A stretch of 64,000 nt of DNA from an uncultured Agathobacter sp. (GTDB taxonomy: Bacteria; Bacillota; Clostridia; Lachnospirales; Lachnospiraceae). The notes under the pieces are model-generated. The model was not told the origin of the DNA and did no database searches. It saw only the letters and a list, made by a program, of their open reading frames with translations. The translations under genes and the position numbers were made by a program. Shown one piece after another: positions 51,648 to 59,580 of this stretch (positions are counted from its first letter, which is position 1; each line of letters opens with the position of its first letter). The DNA is taken from positions 1-64,000 of the forward strand of contig CAKRCS010000006.1 in assembly GCA_934307695.1 (NCBI GenBank). Direction: 5' to 3'.

Positions 51648-52931
51648 TTATGCTTCGATGCTGCATCCGGCAAGGAAGCCGGTCGACCATGCGATCTGCA
51701 GATTGTATCCGCCGGTCATCGCATCCACATCGAGTACCTCACCGCAGAAGTACAGATTCTTCACCCTCTTGGACTGCATCGTGGACGGATCAACGTCCTT
51801 TACAGACACGCCGCCCCGCGTGATGATTGCCTCATTCCAGCCCCGCGTACCCGCAATGGTCAGCGGCAGCTTCTTGATAAGCTGTGCGAAGGTCCTTCGT
51901 TCCTCCTTTGAGATCTCGTTTACCTTCTTCTCCGGATCGATTCCCGAAAGTGTGATCATCACCGGGATCAGCTTCGCCGGGAACAGATGTCCGAGCGCAT
52001 TTTTAAACTGCTTGTTCTTCTGCTCATCGAAATCCCGCAGCAGACGCCTGTCAAGCTCCTCAAGATCAAGTGCAGGCTTTAAGTCAATGTAAAGCATCGG
52101 CTCCTTACTCCACATCTCGCTCTTTACCGCCGAGCTTGCGGACAGGATGACCGGACCGCTCACGCCAAAATGCGTAAACAAAAGCTCCCCGAAGTCCTGA
52201 TACAATTCCTTTTTTCCATTGCAGATGCGGATGGAAATATTGCGGAGCGATAAGCCCTGTAATTCCTTGCACCATTCTTCCCTGATATTAAACGGAACAA
52301 GTGCCGGTGTCGGCGTGGTTATCTTGTGTCCGGTCTTTTCCGCAAACAGGTATCCGTCACCCGTAGCTCCGGTGGACGGATAAGAAACACCTCCGGTTGC
52401 AAGGATCACCGCATCCGCGGATAATACCCTGCCGCCTGTCAGACGGACTCCGGTTACTTTCTTCGCCGGAAGCTTTTTCTGCTCTGCCTCCGATAAGGAC
52501 GGATCCTGCGGCAGTTCCTCCGTCAGAAGCTCCTGCACCTTTGTGTTCAGGCAGATCTGCACCTGCTTGTCCTTTAGCGCCCTTGTCAGCGCCGCTATGA
52601 CATCGGATGAATGATCCGACACCGGGAACACGCGGTTACCACGCTCGATCTTGGTAGCAAGCCCATAGCTTTCAAAAAAATCGAGTACGCTGTCGTTCGT
52701 ACACGCGTAGAATGCACTATATAAAAACTTCCGGTTGCTCATCACATTGGCAAAAATTGTCTCCATGTCACTGGCATTGGTCAGATTGCAGCGACCTTTT
52801 CCGGTAATATAGATTTTCTTGCCGAGCTTCTCGTTCTGTTCGAGCAGGCATACCCGATGCCCGCAATTTGCAGCCTGATATGCAGCAAACATACCGGCAG
52901 CGCCACCTCCGATTACGATCACGCTACTCAT
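51648..52931 (-). CDS. HI0933/BaiN-family flavoprotein oxidoreductase
   Basis: A 427-residue FAD protein with the dinucleotide motif VIGGGAAGMFAAYQAA at the N-terminus, KIYITGKGRCNLTN and the C-terminal LYFCGEVLDVDAMTGGYNLQ. It belongs to the YhiN/HI0933 group; some relatives act on bile-acid enones, but that cannot be claimed here. Start set at 52931 (GGATGG upstream), overlapping the RpiR gene by 8 bases; a second ATG lies 12 bases earlier. Confidence 0.9.
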   Translation of the reverse strand: MSSVIVIGGGAAGMFAAYQAANCGHRVCLLEQNEKLGKKIYITGKGRCNLTNASDMETIFANVMSNRKFLYSAFYACTNDSVLDFFESYGLATKIERGNRVFPVSDHSSDVIAALTRALKDKQVQICLNTKVQELLTEELPQDPSLSEAEQKKLPAKKVTGVRLTGGRVLSADAVILATGGVSYPSTGATGDGYLFAEKTGHKITTPTPALVPFNIREEWCKELQGLSLRNISIRICNGKKELYQDFGELLFTHFGVSGPVILSASSAVKSEMWSKEPMLYIDLKPALDLEELDRRLLRDFDEQKNKQFKNALGHLFPAKLIPVMITLSGIDPEKKVNEISKEERRTFAQLIKKLPLTIAGTRGWNEAIITRGGVSVKDVDPSTMQSKRVKNLYFCGEVLDVDAMTGGYNLQIAWSTGFLAGCSIEA

Positions 52932-53853
52932 TCTTCTGTCCATCCAGCTTCGCATAATGGATCTTGACGGAATCGTTGATATAGTTGATCTCATCATTCT
53001 CGTATACCTGATACTCTCCCCAGATGTCCTCCAAGGTGGTAAGTGTTCCCGCAACCTCCTTCTGCTTTTTCATGCAAAGGGCAACGATCAGTGCATTGAT
53101 GACGCTGAGCGGTGCGACAAGCGAGTCGACGATGGATGCCATATCACTATCCGCAATCAGATTGCAGGAAGAATACAGGTTCATCGGGGAATGCACACTA
53201 TCCGTAATGGTAATAACTTTGGCATTCCGGTTATTGGCAAATTCCAAAGCCTTAAGGGTACGCATGGAATACCTCGGAAAACTGATTCCGATGATTGCAT
53301 CCTCCGCACCGATCCGGAGCATCTGTTCAAACAGCTCGCTGGAGCTGTTGGTGGTAAGCAGATGTACATTTTCAAACATCAGATTGCAGTAAAATGCAAG
53401 AAAGCTTGCCAGCGGTGCGCAGCTGCGGATTCCAATAATGTAGAGGCACTTTGCGCCGAGGATCGTGTCAACGGCAGACTCAAATGCCGCGTGGTCGATC
53501 TTCTCCAAGGTCGACTTGATCTTGTCCGCATCTGAAGCGAGTACTGTCTGTAAAATCTCTGACTGTGAGATCCGCCCATAGGTCACTTCCATCCGCTGCA
53601 CGGAATTGAGCTTCGTGCGCACCATCTCCTCAAGTGCATTCTGGAACTCCGGATAGCCCTTATATCCAAGACAGGTAGCGAAACGCACAACCGTTGATTC
53701 ACTCACACCGACGGTCTCTCCCATCTTTGCCGCGGTCAGAAATACTGCTTTGTCATAATTATCGGTAATATAGGTAGCGATCAGCTTCTGGCCCTTGCTC
53801 ATGGAGCTGTATCTGCTATTGATCCTATTTAACAATTCGTTTGTATTTGACAT
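52924..53853 (-). CDS. MurR/RpiR family transcriptional regulator
   Basis: A 309-residue regulator. The N-terminal helix-turn-helix (GETVGVSESTVVRFATCLGYKGYPEFQ) precedes a SIS sugar-phosphate-binding domain (about residues 125-255; CLYIIGIRSCAPLASFLAFYC, ISFPRYSMRTLKALEFA). Such proteins sense phosphosugars. No sugar gene lies beside it; it leads the flavoprotein-cmk-ispH-S1 run, so it may regulate elsewhere or itself. Confidence 0.92.
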   Translation of the reverse strand: MSNTNELLNRINSRYSSMSKGQKLIATYITDNYDKAVFLTAAKMGETVGVSESTVVRFATCLGYKGYPEFQNALEEMVRTKLNSVQRMEVTYGRISQSEILQTVLASDADKIKSTLEKIDHAAFESAVDTILGAKCLYIIGIRSCAPLASFLAFYCNLMFENVHLLTTNSSSELFEQMLRIGAEDAIIGISFPRYSMRTLKALEFANNRNAKVITITDSVHSPMNLYSSCNLIADSDMASIVDSLVAPLSVINALIVALCMKKQKEVAGTLTTLEDIWGEYQVYENDEINYINDSVKIHYAKLDGQKNE

Positions 53854-53911
53854 ACAATTCCCTCAATTTCTTTTCCAATTTCCTTATGGTCACATAAGCC
53901 CACTATCTACT

Positions 53912-53939
53912 ATCGTATCACTTTGAGGGTAAAATGCAA
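53912..53939 (-). promoter_or_regulatory. Weak candidate promoter of the RpiR gene
   Basis: TTGCAT (53934-53939) and TACGAT (53912-53917) with a 16-base spacer on the minus strand; the -10 matches 4 of 6. Confidence 0.4.
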
Positions 53940-54005
53940 GAAATAAGTTGTAAATCTTTTGCCATCCGGTTCACCCCTTCCGGCACTCCGGCACTTTATA
54001 AGGGA

Positions 54006-55148
54006 TTAAAAAACAACTTCAAATATGGTTCCGCCAGAAGGATTATCCCGGATTTCAATACTGCCATCATGCGCCCTGACAATTTCACGGACAAGGGCAA
54101 GTCCAAGACCTACACCTCCCAGTGCCCGGCTTCTGGATTTGTCGATACGGAAGAACGGTTCAAACACCCTCTCCCGCAACTCCTTAGGAATCCCGTTTCC
54201 CGTATCTTCTACCAAAAGATAAATATGCTTTTCTTTCTGAAACGCACTTACGGTAACGCTCCCACCTGAATGGTTGTATTTGATTGCATTCTCCACAAGA
54301 TTATATACAAGTCTGTAAAGAAGTATATCACTGCCCACCATTACAACAGCATCACAGTTTCCAACAAGTGCTATCTGTTTTTCCAAAGCAAGCGGTTCAA
54401 GATCTGCGAGCACTTCTTCAACAAGGGCATCCACGAGGATGTTGTCATCACGTACTACAACCTGAAGCTCGCTCATATCAAGAAGTGTCTTTATCATCCT
54501 GCTAAGCCGCTCACTCTGCTCCGTAACCATTGCGATCGTCTGCTCCGCGCATTCATCCTTGCATGGATGCCCGGTCGAATGATACAAGTCAAGCTGTACC
54601 TGCATCAGAGCCAATGGTGTCCGTAGCTCATGTGCCGCATTTGCCGTAAACTGACGCTGCATCGCAAATGCTTCCGAAAGGCGCTCCAGCATCTTATTAT
54701 AAGAAACACTAAGCTGATTTAATTCTTTTACCTTATTTTCCTCGATTCTTGAATCCGCAAGATTCTGCACCTGTACTTCTTCAATTTTATCAGAGAATTC
54801 TTTCAAAGGCTTAAGTGCATGTCCGCTTATAAAATAGGTAACAACACCTCCGATAAGAGCCAGCAGGGTTGAAAATACCAGACTATTCTTTTTATAGTCA
54901 GCCTTATTGTTATACACCTGGACCGAAAAATCACTTGCAAACTCATCCCACTTATCATCCGGAATACTGATATAAATTTCGTCAGAGCCATTCCCATTAT
55001 CATCGCCTTTAGCGTCCACAGTATTCTGCAGGGAATCAATGTAATAAACACCGCTCTTATAAATAAAAAGGGTAAGGCATCCACATATTACCGCTATAAC
55101 TAAAGTAGTAATGATCGTAAGCCTCCACTGAAGGGACATTTTTTTCAT
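54006..55148 (-). CDS. Membrane sensor histidine kinase
   Basis: A 380-residue two-helix sensor: helix 1 about residues 9-29, an external loop of some 60 residues (30-88) rich in Asp and Asn, helix 2 about 90-110. A short HAMP-like linker follows. The kinase motifs are complete: H-box AAHELRTPL, N-box LVENAIKYN, G1 DTGNGIP, F-box FEPFFR, G2 GGVGLGL. It is read with the response regulator (3 bases apart) and is divergent from the CxxC-peptide/NapH/TlpA cassette, which it probably controls. The external loop lacks cysteines, so redox sensing by thiols in the loop is unlikely. The region looks AT-richer than its neighbours. Confidence 0.92.
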   Translation of the reverse strand: MKKMSLQWRLTIITTLVIAVICGCLTLFIYKSGVYYIDSLQNTVDAKGDDNGNGSDEIYISIPDDKWDEFASDFSVQVYNNKADYKKNSLVFSTLLALIGGVVTYFISGHALKPLKEFSDKIEEVQVQNLADSRIEENKVKELNQLSVSYNKMLERLSEAFAMQRQFTANAAHELRTPLALMQVQLDLYHSTGHPCKDECAEQTIAMVTEQSERLSRMIKTLLDMSELQVVVRDDNILVDALVEEVLADLEPLALEKQIALVGNCDAVVMVGSDILLYRLVYNLVENAIKYNHSGGSVTVSAFQKEKHIYLLVEDTGNGIPKELRERVFEPFFRIDKSRSRALGGVGLGLALVREIVRAHDGSIEIRDNPSGGTIFEVVF

Positions 55149-55151
55149 AAT

Positions 55152-55823
55152 TCACACACCTCGTAATTTATAGCCTTCGCCCACTTTGTTCAGAATCGGA
55201 TCATACCCAAGCACCGCCTTGAGTTTTCTTCGAAGCGATGACATGTGGACGCGGATAGAACCGCTAAAGCTATCCACAGAAGCATCCCAGACATGTTCAA
55301 TCAATTCCTCCTGACTTACCGGTCTTCCCTGATTCAGAAGCAGATATTCCAAGATGCCATTTTCTTTTCTAGTCAATGATACCGGCTTTCCTTTTGCATA
55401 AGCCTCCCGCTTTCTTGTATCAAATCCAACGTCCCCACATTCCAGGCAGACATCCTTCTGCACAAATTTCCGTCTTGTAAGACTTCGGATCCGGGCCTCA
55501 AGCTCCTGCAGATGAAATGGTTTTTCCATATAATCATTCGCACCCGCATCTAACCCTTCAACCTTATCCGAAATCTGGCTTCTTGCAGATAAAATAAGAA
55601 CCTTCGTCTCCTCATTTTTCAGCCGGAGCTCCCTTAAAATATCCATGCCATCCATCCCCGGCAGATTTAAATCGAGCACAATCAGATCATAATTTTCAGC
55701 CAGGATATATTCCAGAGCCTCCTGTCCATCATAGCAGGTATCCACCTCATAACCTGCATCGTACAGGCTTTTGGCGACCGTATCACATAATTTTTTCTCA
55801 TCCTCAACGATTAATAATCTCAA
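55152..55823 (-). CDS. OmpR-family response regulator
   Basis: A 223-residue regulator. Receiver: phosphoacceptor Asp51 (LIVLDLNLPG) and KPF near residue 101. C-terminal winged helix with VSLTRKENGILEYLLLNQGRPVS and RVHMSSLRRKL. First gene of the two-component pair. Direct repeats with an 11-bp period upstream of the divergent cassette promoter fit an OmpR/PhoB-type binding site. Confidence 0.94.
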   Translation of the reverse strand: MRLLIVEDEKKLCDTVAKSLYDAGYEVDTCYDGQEALEYILAENYDLIVLDLNLPGMDGMDILRELRLKNEETKVLILSARSQISDKVEGLDAGANDYMEKPFHLQELEARIRSLTRRKFVQKDVCLECGDVGFDTRKREAYAKGKPVSLTRKENGILEYLLLNQGRPVSQEELIEHVWDASVDSFSGSIRVHMSSLRRKLKAVLGYDPILNKVGEGYKLRGV

Positions 55824-55841
55824 AATATTTTCACCCGTTTC

Positions 55842-55874
55842 TTAACAAAAATTTTACAACAATTATTGTATAAT
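55842..55874 (+). promoter_or_regulatory. Candidate activator-dependent promoter of the redox cassette
   Basis: Plus strand: TTAACAA (55842-55848) and TTTACAA (55853-55859) are offset by 11 bases, the helical period of OmpR/PhoB-type boxes. TATAAT follows at 55869-55874 and no -35 hexamer is found at the correct distance. This is the class-II arrangement, in which the bound regulator replaces the -35. The -10 area (TTGTATAATACAA) is almost palindromic and could also serve the divergent regulator gene. Confidence 0.5.
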
Positions 55875-55925
55875 ACAAAAGTCAGCTGGTCAATAAATAC
55901 AACGAATGAAAGGAGTTACAATATC

Positions 55926-56066
55926 TTGAAGCGTAGAAAAATTACTCAATTTGCTTTGCTTATCACAGGTATAACGATGATCAGCTATGGGGCAATCCGG
56001 GGCGAAGCTGCTACCGTGCTTGGCAAAGCAATAAAATTATGTCTGGAGTGTGTAGGAATTGGATAA
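55926..56066 (+). CDS. CD1871A-type CxxC peptide
   Basis: A 46-residue peptide started by TTG at 55926, with AAGGAG about ten bases upstream. It begins KRRKITQFALLITGITMISYGA (basic start, one membrane helix) and ends AIKLCLECVGIG, with the C-x2-C pair near the C-terminus. The size and pattern match the CXXC-motif protein family named after C. difficile CD1871A. Its stop overlaps the next gene by 8 bases, so the two are translated together. Role unknown; a thiol relay between membrane and exterior is inferred. Confidence 0.83.
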   Translation: MKRRKITQFALLITGITMISYGAIRGEAATVLGKAIKLCLECVGIG

Positions 56067-56955
56067 AAAGTCAAAGATACGATCAAAAAAATTAGCCCGG
56101 CTGCGCGGGTGGATACAGGCAGCTGCCACGCTGCTTACGAATCTTCATATTCCCAATTTATTTAAGGGGAAAATTTATCAGGGAAAAGCCAAAACGGTAT
56201 GTGTGCCGGGCTTGAACTGCTATTCCTGTCCTGCTGCCACGGGTGCATGCCCGATTGGTGCTTTTCAGGCAGTTGTCGGTTCTTCCAAATTCAAATTTTC
56301 ATACTACATAACTGGTTTTTTCATTTTACTTGGTGTAACATTAGGAAGATTTATCTGTGGATTTTTATGTCCGTTCGGATGGTTTCAGGATCTGCTTCAT
56401 AAAATTCCCGGAAAGAAATTTTCCACAGCAAGGCTGAAACCTCTCCGATACCTGAAATATATTATTCTGGTAGTTTTCGTTATACTTTTACCGATGCTTG
56501 TTACGAACTCTATTGGAATGGGAGATCCTTTCTTCTGCAAATATATTTGTCCACAGGGAGTTTTGGAAGGTGCTATCCCGTTATCACTTGGAAATGCCGC
56601 TATTCAATCCGCGTTGGGAAAACTGTTTTCTTTCAAATGTCTTATTCTGATTGCAGTAGTTGTCTTAAGCATTTTGTTTTACAGACCTTTCTGTAAATGG
56701 ATTTGTCCGCTGGGAGCAATTTACTCACTATTTAATAAGATATCCTTTCTCAGCATTAAGGTTGAAAGCAGTAAATGTGTCGGATGCAGCCAGTGTGCAA
56801 ACGCTTGTAAAATGGATGTTGATGTGCGCAAAACGCCAAATCATCCGGAATGTATACGTTGTGGTGCCTGCATAAAGGCTTGTCCAACAGATGCTATCCA
56901 CTACCAGTTCATCGGGAAAACCTGTAAACACAAGGATACCGGTAGCCAATCATAA
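56059..56955 (+). CDS. NapH/CcoG-like 4Fe-4S membrane protein
   Basis: A 298-residue integral protein with about four to five helices. Paired cysteine loops in the membrane part are CGFLCPFG, CKYICPQG and CKWICPLG. A soluble end holds two ferredoxin motifs (CVGCSQCANACKMD and CIRCGACIKACPTD). The N-terminal CYSCPAATGACPIG adds four more Cys. NapH-like proteins pass electrons from the quinone pool or the cytosol across the membrane. It starts with TTG and overlaps the CxxC peptide. By context it probably supplies electrons to the TlpA-type lipoprotein; no CcdA is present in the window. Confidence 0.88.
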   Translation: MDKKSKIRSKKLARLRGWIQAAATLLTNLHIPNLFKGKIYQGKAKTVCVPGLNCYSCPAATGACPIGAFQAVVGSSKFKFSYYITGFFILLGVTLGRFICGFLCPFGWFQDLLHKIPGKKFSTARLKPLRYLKYIILVVFVILLPMLVTNSIGMGDPFFCKYICPQGVLEGAIPLSLGNAAIQSALGKLFSFKCLILIAVVVLSILFYRPFCKWICPLGAIYSLFNKISFLSIKVESSKCVGCSQCANACKMDVDVRKTPNHPECIRCGACIKACPTDAIHYQFIGKTCKHKDTGSQS

Positions 56956-57006
56956 CCTATCGGCAACCATTTATTTTAATTCTATTATGTAAAGGAGTAT
57001 TTTATC

Positions 57007-57918
57007 ATGAAAACAAGAAAAACCATTCTCTCAATTCTTACCCTCTGCATGGCATTCTCACTGATTGCATGCGCCGGAAAAGAAAACCCAGAAACACAAA
57101 GCACCCAGAATGCAGCTGCTACCACCGGCACAGAACAATCCGCAGACATGAGCGATGCAACACTTGAGGATTTATATCAGCAGGAGAACCAGCTTTTCGC
57201 TGACCACAGCGATGCATGGAACAAAGCCTTTGGCATGATGAATAAAGGCACTGCTGATCCAAGTGGAAATTATGCTGATTTTCTTGCCGATACGGTAGAG
57301 TCCAACAAAGACGCCTTTACGGATGACGAGTATCAGACGCTTACCAGTGATATTGAAGCCATCCGCAAAATAGAAGAACAGATCGCTGAAATGGAAAAGC
57401 AGACGACAGAATCCAATACCTCAGACCAAACAAACGATTCCGGAGAAGCCTCCCCATTCAAGAATTTCTCCGCTCAGGATCTGGATGGTAATTCTGTTGA
57501 TGACACCCTGTTTTCCGGAAACGCAGTAACCGTTGTAAACTTCTGGTTTACCGGCTGCAAACCTTGCGTTGCAGAATTATCTGCACTCAATGATTTAAAT
57601 GAAGCACTCAAGGAAATGGGCGGAGAGGTTGTCGGAATCAACACTGAAACCTTTGACGGAAATGAAGACGCAATCAAAGAAGCAAAGGAAATCCTTGAAA
57701 GCCAGGGAGCTAACTATCGCAATCTTTCCATTTCCTCTGATTCCGATGCTGGCAAATATGCCTCTGAAATCATGGCATTTCCTACAACAATTCTAGTTGA
57801 CAGAAATGGAAACATTGTAGGCGATCCAATGCTGGGTGGAATTGATAATACGGATAACTACAATTCTCTTATGGAACAGATTCAGGCAGTAATTGACGCA
57901 GATAAAGCCAGCAACTAG
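57007..57918 (+). CDS. TlpA-type thioredoxin-like lipoprotein
   Basis: A 303-residue lipoprotein. The lipobox LIAC puts lipidated Cys22 on the outer face of the membrane. Residues about 25-150 are a Glu/Thr/Ser-rich helical region with no known domain. Residues about 155-300 form a TlpA/ResA-like thioredoxin fold with active-site C184-K-P-C187 and the cis-Pro region MAFPTTILVDRNGNIVG. It is the last gene of the plus-strand cassette, 51 bases after the NapH-like gene with AAAGGAG upstream, and ends with its own terminator. Likely a thiol-disulfide reductase of exported proteins. Confidence 0.92.
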   Translation: MKTRKTILSILTLCMAFSLIACAGKENPETQSTQNAAATTGTEQSADMSDATLEDLYQQENQLFADHSDAWNKAFGMMNKGTADPSGNYADFLADTVESNKDAFTDDEYQTLTSDIEAIRKIEEQIAEMEKQTTESNTSDQTNDSGEASPFKNFSAQDLDGNSVDDTLFSGNAVTVVNFWFTGCKPCVAELSALNDLNEALKEMGGEVVGINTETFDGNEDAIKEAKEILESQGANYRNLSISSDSDAGKYASEIMAFPTTILVDRNGNIVGDPMLGGIDNTDNYNSLMEQIQAVIDADKASN

Positions 57919-57959
57919 TCCTGCTGTTTCTATCTACGAAAAATAGTCTTCCTATCCAA

Positions 57960-57996
57960 AAACAAAGAGCCACATTTTGTGACTCTTTGTTTTTTC
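57960..57996 (+). terminator. Rho-independent terminator of the redox cassette
   Basis: Stem AACAAAGAG/CTCTTTGTT with an inner CACA/TGTG extension (one bulge), followed by T6 on the plus strand. Confidence 0.88.
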
Positions 57997-58055
57997 CACT
58001 TTTAAAACAAAAGCTGAAGCCCCATAACAATGATCGGTCGCATCCCTGCGGAGCA

Positions 58056-58096
58056 TTTTTGCTTTATAGGAAAAGGAATTTCCTATAAAGCAAAAA
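58056..58096. repeat. Perfect 18-bp inverted repeat between convergent units
   Basis: Left arm 58056-58073 and right arm 58079-58096, with a 5-base centre. Core GCTTTATAGGAAA. Neither strand has a T-run after the stem, so it is not a standard terminator; its right arm shares the T-run of the oadA terminator. Confidence 0.75.
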
Positions 58097-58137
58097 ATAT
58101 AACGGGTATCCAGCTGCCAGCCAGATACCCGTTATAT
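58091..58137 (-). terminator. Rho-independent terminator after oadA
   Basis: Minus-strand stem ATATAACGGGTATC/GATACCCGTTATAT with a 13-base loop, followed by T6. Confidence 0.85.
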
Positions 58138-58151
58138 CGTCCACTATGAAA

Positions 58152-59552
58152 TTAAACCGGATATGCTCCGTTCTTGGTATCCGCAGTCTTTGCATCTACC
58201 CCGGTCTGCTGAGCTTCACGATACTTGAAGAACTCTGTTGCAACCTGTGGGAACAATGCATAAGAGAGAACGTCCTCATCCTGCTGCTTCCACTGCTTCA
58301 TCTCCTCCTCGAACTTTGCAAGTCCCGGCTCAAGAAGATCTGCAGGTCTGCAGGTGATTGCGTTTTTCTTGTCCTCACCGAGTACCTTGTCGACAACCTC
58401 CGGATTGAATGGCTTAACCGTCTGTCCGTACTTTCCAAGAAGAATATCCTTGGTCTGGGAAGTTGCGACCTTGTAACGCTCTCCGGTTAAGACATTGAAT
58501 ACAGCCTGTGTACCAACGATCTGTGATGAAGGTGTAACAAGAGGTGGCTCACCAAGATCCTTACGAACTCTCGGAACCTCCTTCAATACTTCCTCGTACT
58601 TATCCTCTGCGCCCTGCTCCTTAAGCTGTGAAACAAGGTTGGAAAGCATACCGCCCGGAACCTGATACTTTAAGGTCTGGATATTGACACCGAGAACCTT
58701 CGGATTCAACAGTCCGCTCTTTAATGCCTCCTCACGGATCGGCTGGAAGTAATCGCAGATCTCAGAAAGAAGATCCAGATTCAGTCCGGTATCGTATGGA
58801 GTACCCTCAAATGCCTTGACCATAACCTCGGTTGCCGGCTGTGAAGTGCCAAGTGCAAGCGGAGACATTGCAGTATCAATGATATCGCAGCCTGCCTCAA
58901 CTGCCTTGAGGTAAGTCATGGAAGCAACACCTGAGGTATAGTGTGTATGAAGGTCGATCGGAAGACTGGTGGAGGACTTCAATGCCTGAACCAGCTCGGT
59001 TGCTGCGGTAGGAACCAGAAGTCCTGCCATATCCTTGATACAGATAGAATCTGCACCCATATCCTCGATCTTCTTTGCGGTCTCCATCCAGTAATCCAAG
59101 GTGTAAGCCTCTCCCAATGTATAGGAAAGAGCAACCTGTGCATGTCCTTTTTCCTTCTTACATGCCTTTACTGCGGTCTCAAGGTTACGCACATCGTTCA
59201 AGCAGTCGAAAATACGGATAATATCAATACCGTTAGCGATCGACTTCTGTACGAAATACTCAACAACATCATCCGGATACTGGCTGTAACCCAAGATGTT
59301 CTGTCCACGGAATAACATCTGGAGCGGAGTCTTTTTAAATCCGTCCTTTAACTTACGAAGTCTCTCCCACGGATCTTCCTTTAAGAAACGAAGGCATGCA
59401 TCAAATGTCGCACCACCCCAGCACTCTACTGCGTTGTATCCAACCTGATCCATTTTGTCGATGATCGGAAGCATCTGCTCAGTGGTCATACGGGTAGCGA
59501 TCAGGGACTGATGTGCATCACGCAAAATGGTTTCTGTAATTTTAACACCCAT
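58152..59552 (-). CDS. oadA: Oxaloacetate decarboxylase alpha subunit (carboxyltransferase, biotin domain separate)
   Basis: A 466-residue OadA/PycB carboxyltransferase. ITETILRDAHQSLIATRM opens the barrel; the metal histidines are in DLHTHYTSGVASMTY, and the key region DSICIKDMAGLL is clear. It moves carboxylate from oxaloacetate (or pyruvate-related substrates) to biotin. The C-terminal biotin domain of classic OadA is absent; the biotin carrier is a separate gene at 60750-61112. Last gene of the operon, closed by a strong terminator. Confidence 0.93.
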   Translation of the reverse strand: MGVKITETILRDAHQSLIATRMTTEQMLPIIDKMDQVGYNAVECWGGATFDACLRFLKEDPWERLRKLKDGFKKTPLQMLFRGQNILGYSQYPDDVVEYFVQKSIANGIDIIRIFDCLNDVRNLETAVKACKKEKGHAQVALSYTLGEAYTLDYWMETAKKIEDMGADSICIKDMAGLLVPTAATELVQALKSSTSLPIDLHTHYTSGVASMTYLKAVEAGCDIIDTAMSPLALGTSQPATEVMVKAFEGTPYDTGLNLDLLSEICDYFQPIREEALKSGLLNPKVLGVNIQTLKYQVPGGMLSNLVSQLKEQGAEDKYEEVLKEVPRVRKDLGEPPLVTPSSQIVGTQAVFNVLTGERYKVATSQTKDILLGKYGQTVKPFNPEVVDKVLGEDKKNAITCRPADLLEPGLAKFEEEMKQWKQQDEDVLSYALFPQVATEFFKYREAQQTGVDAKTADTKNGAYPV

Positions 59553-59580
59553 TTTTTTATTTCCTTTCTGTTATCTTCTT

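Noticed and set aside
53941-54005. Terminator of the histidine kinase gene
   Set aside because: CCGG-rich short palindromes are present, but there is no clear stem followed by a T-run.
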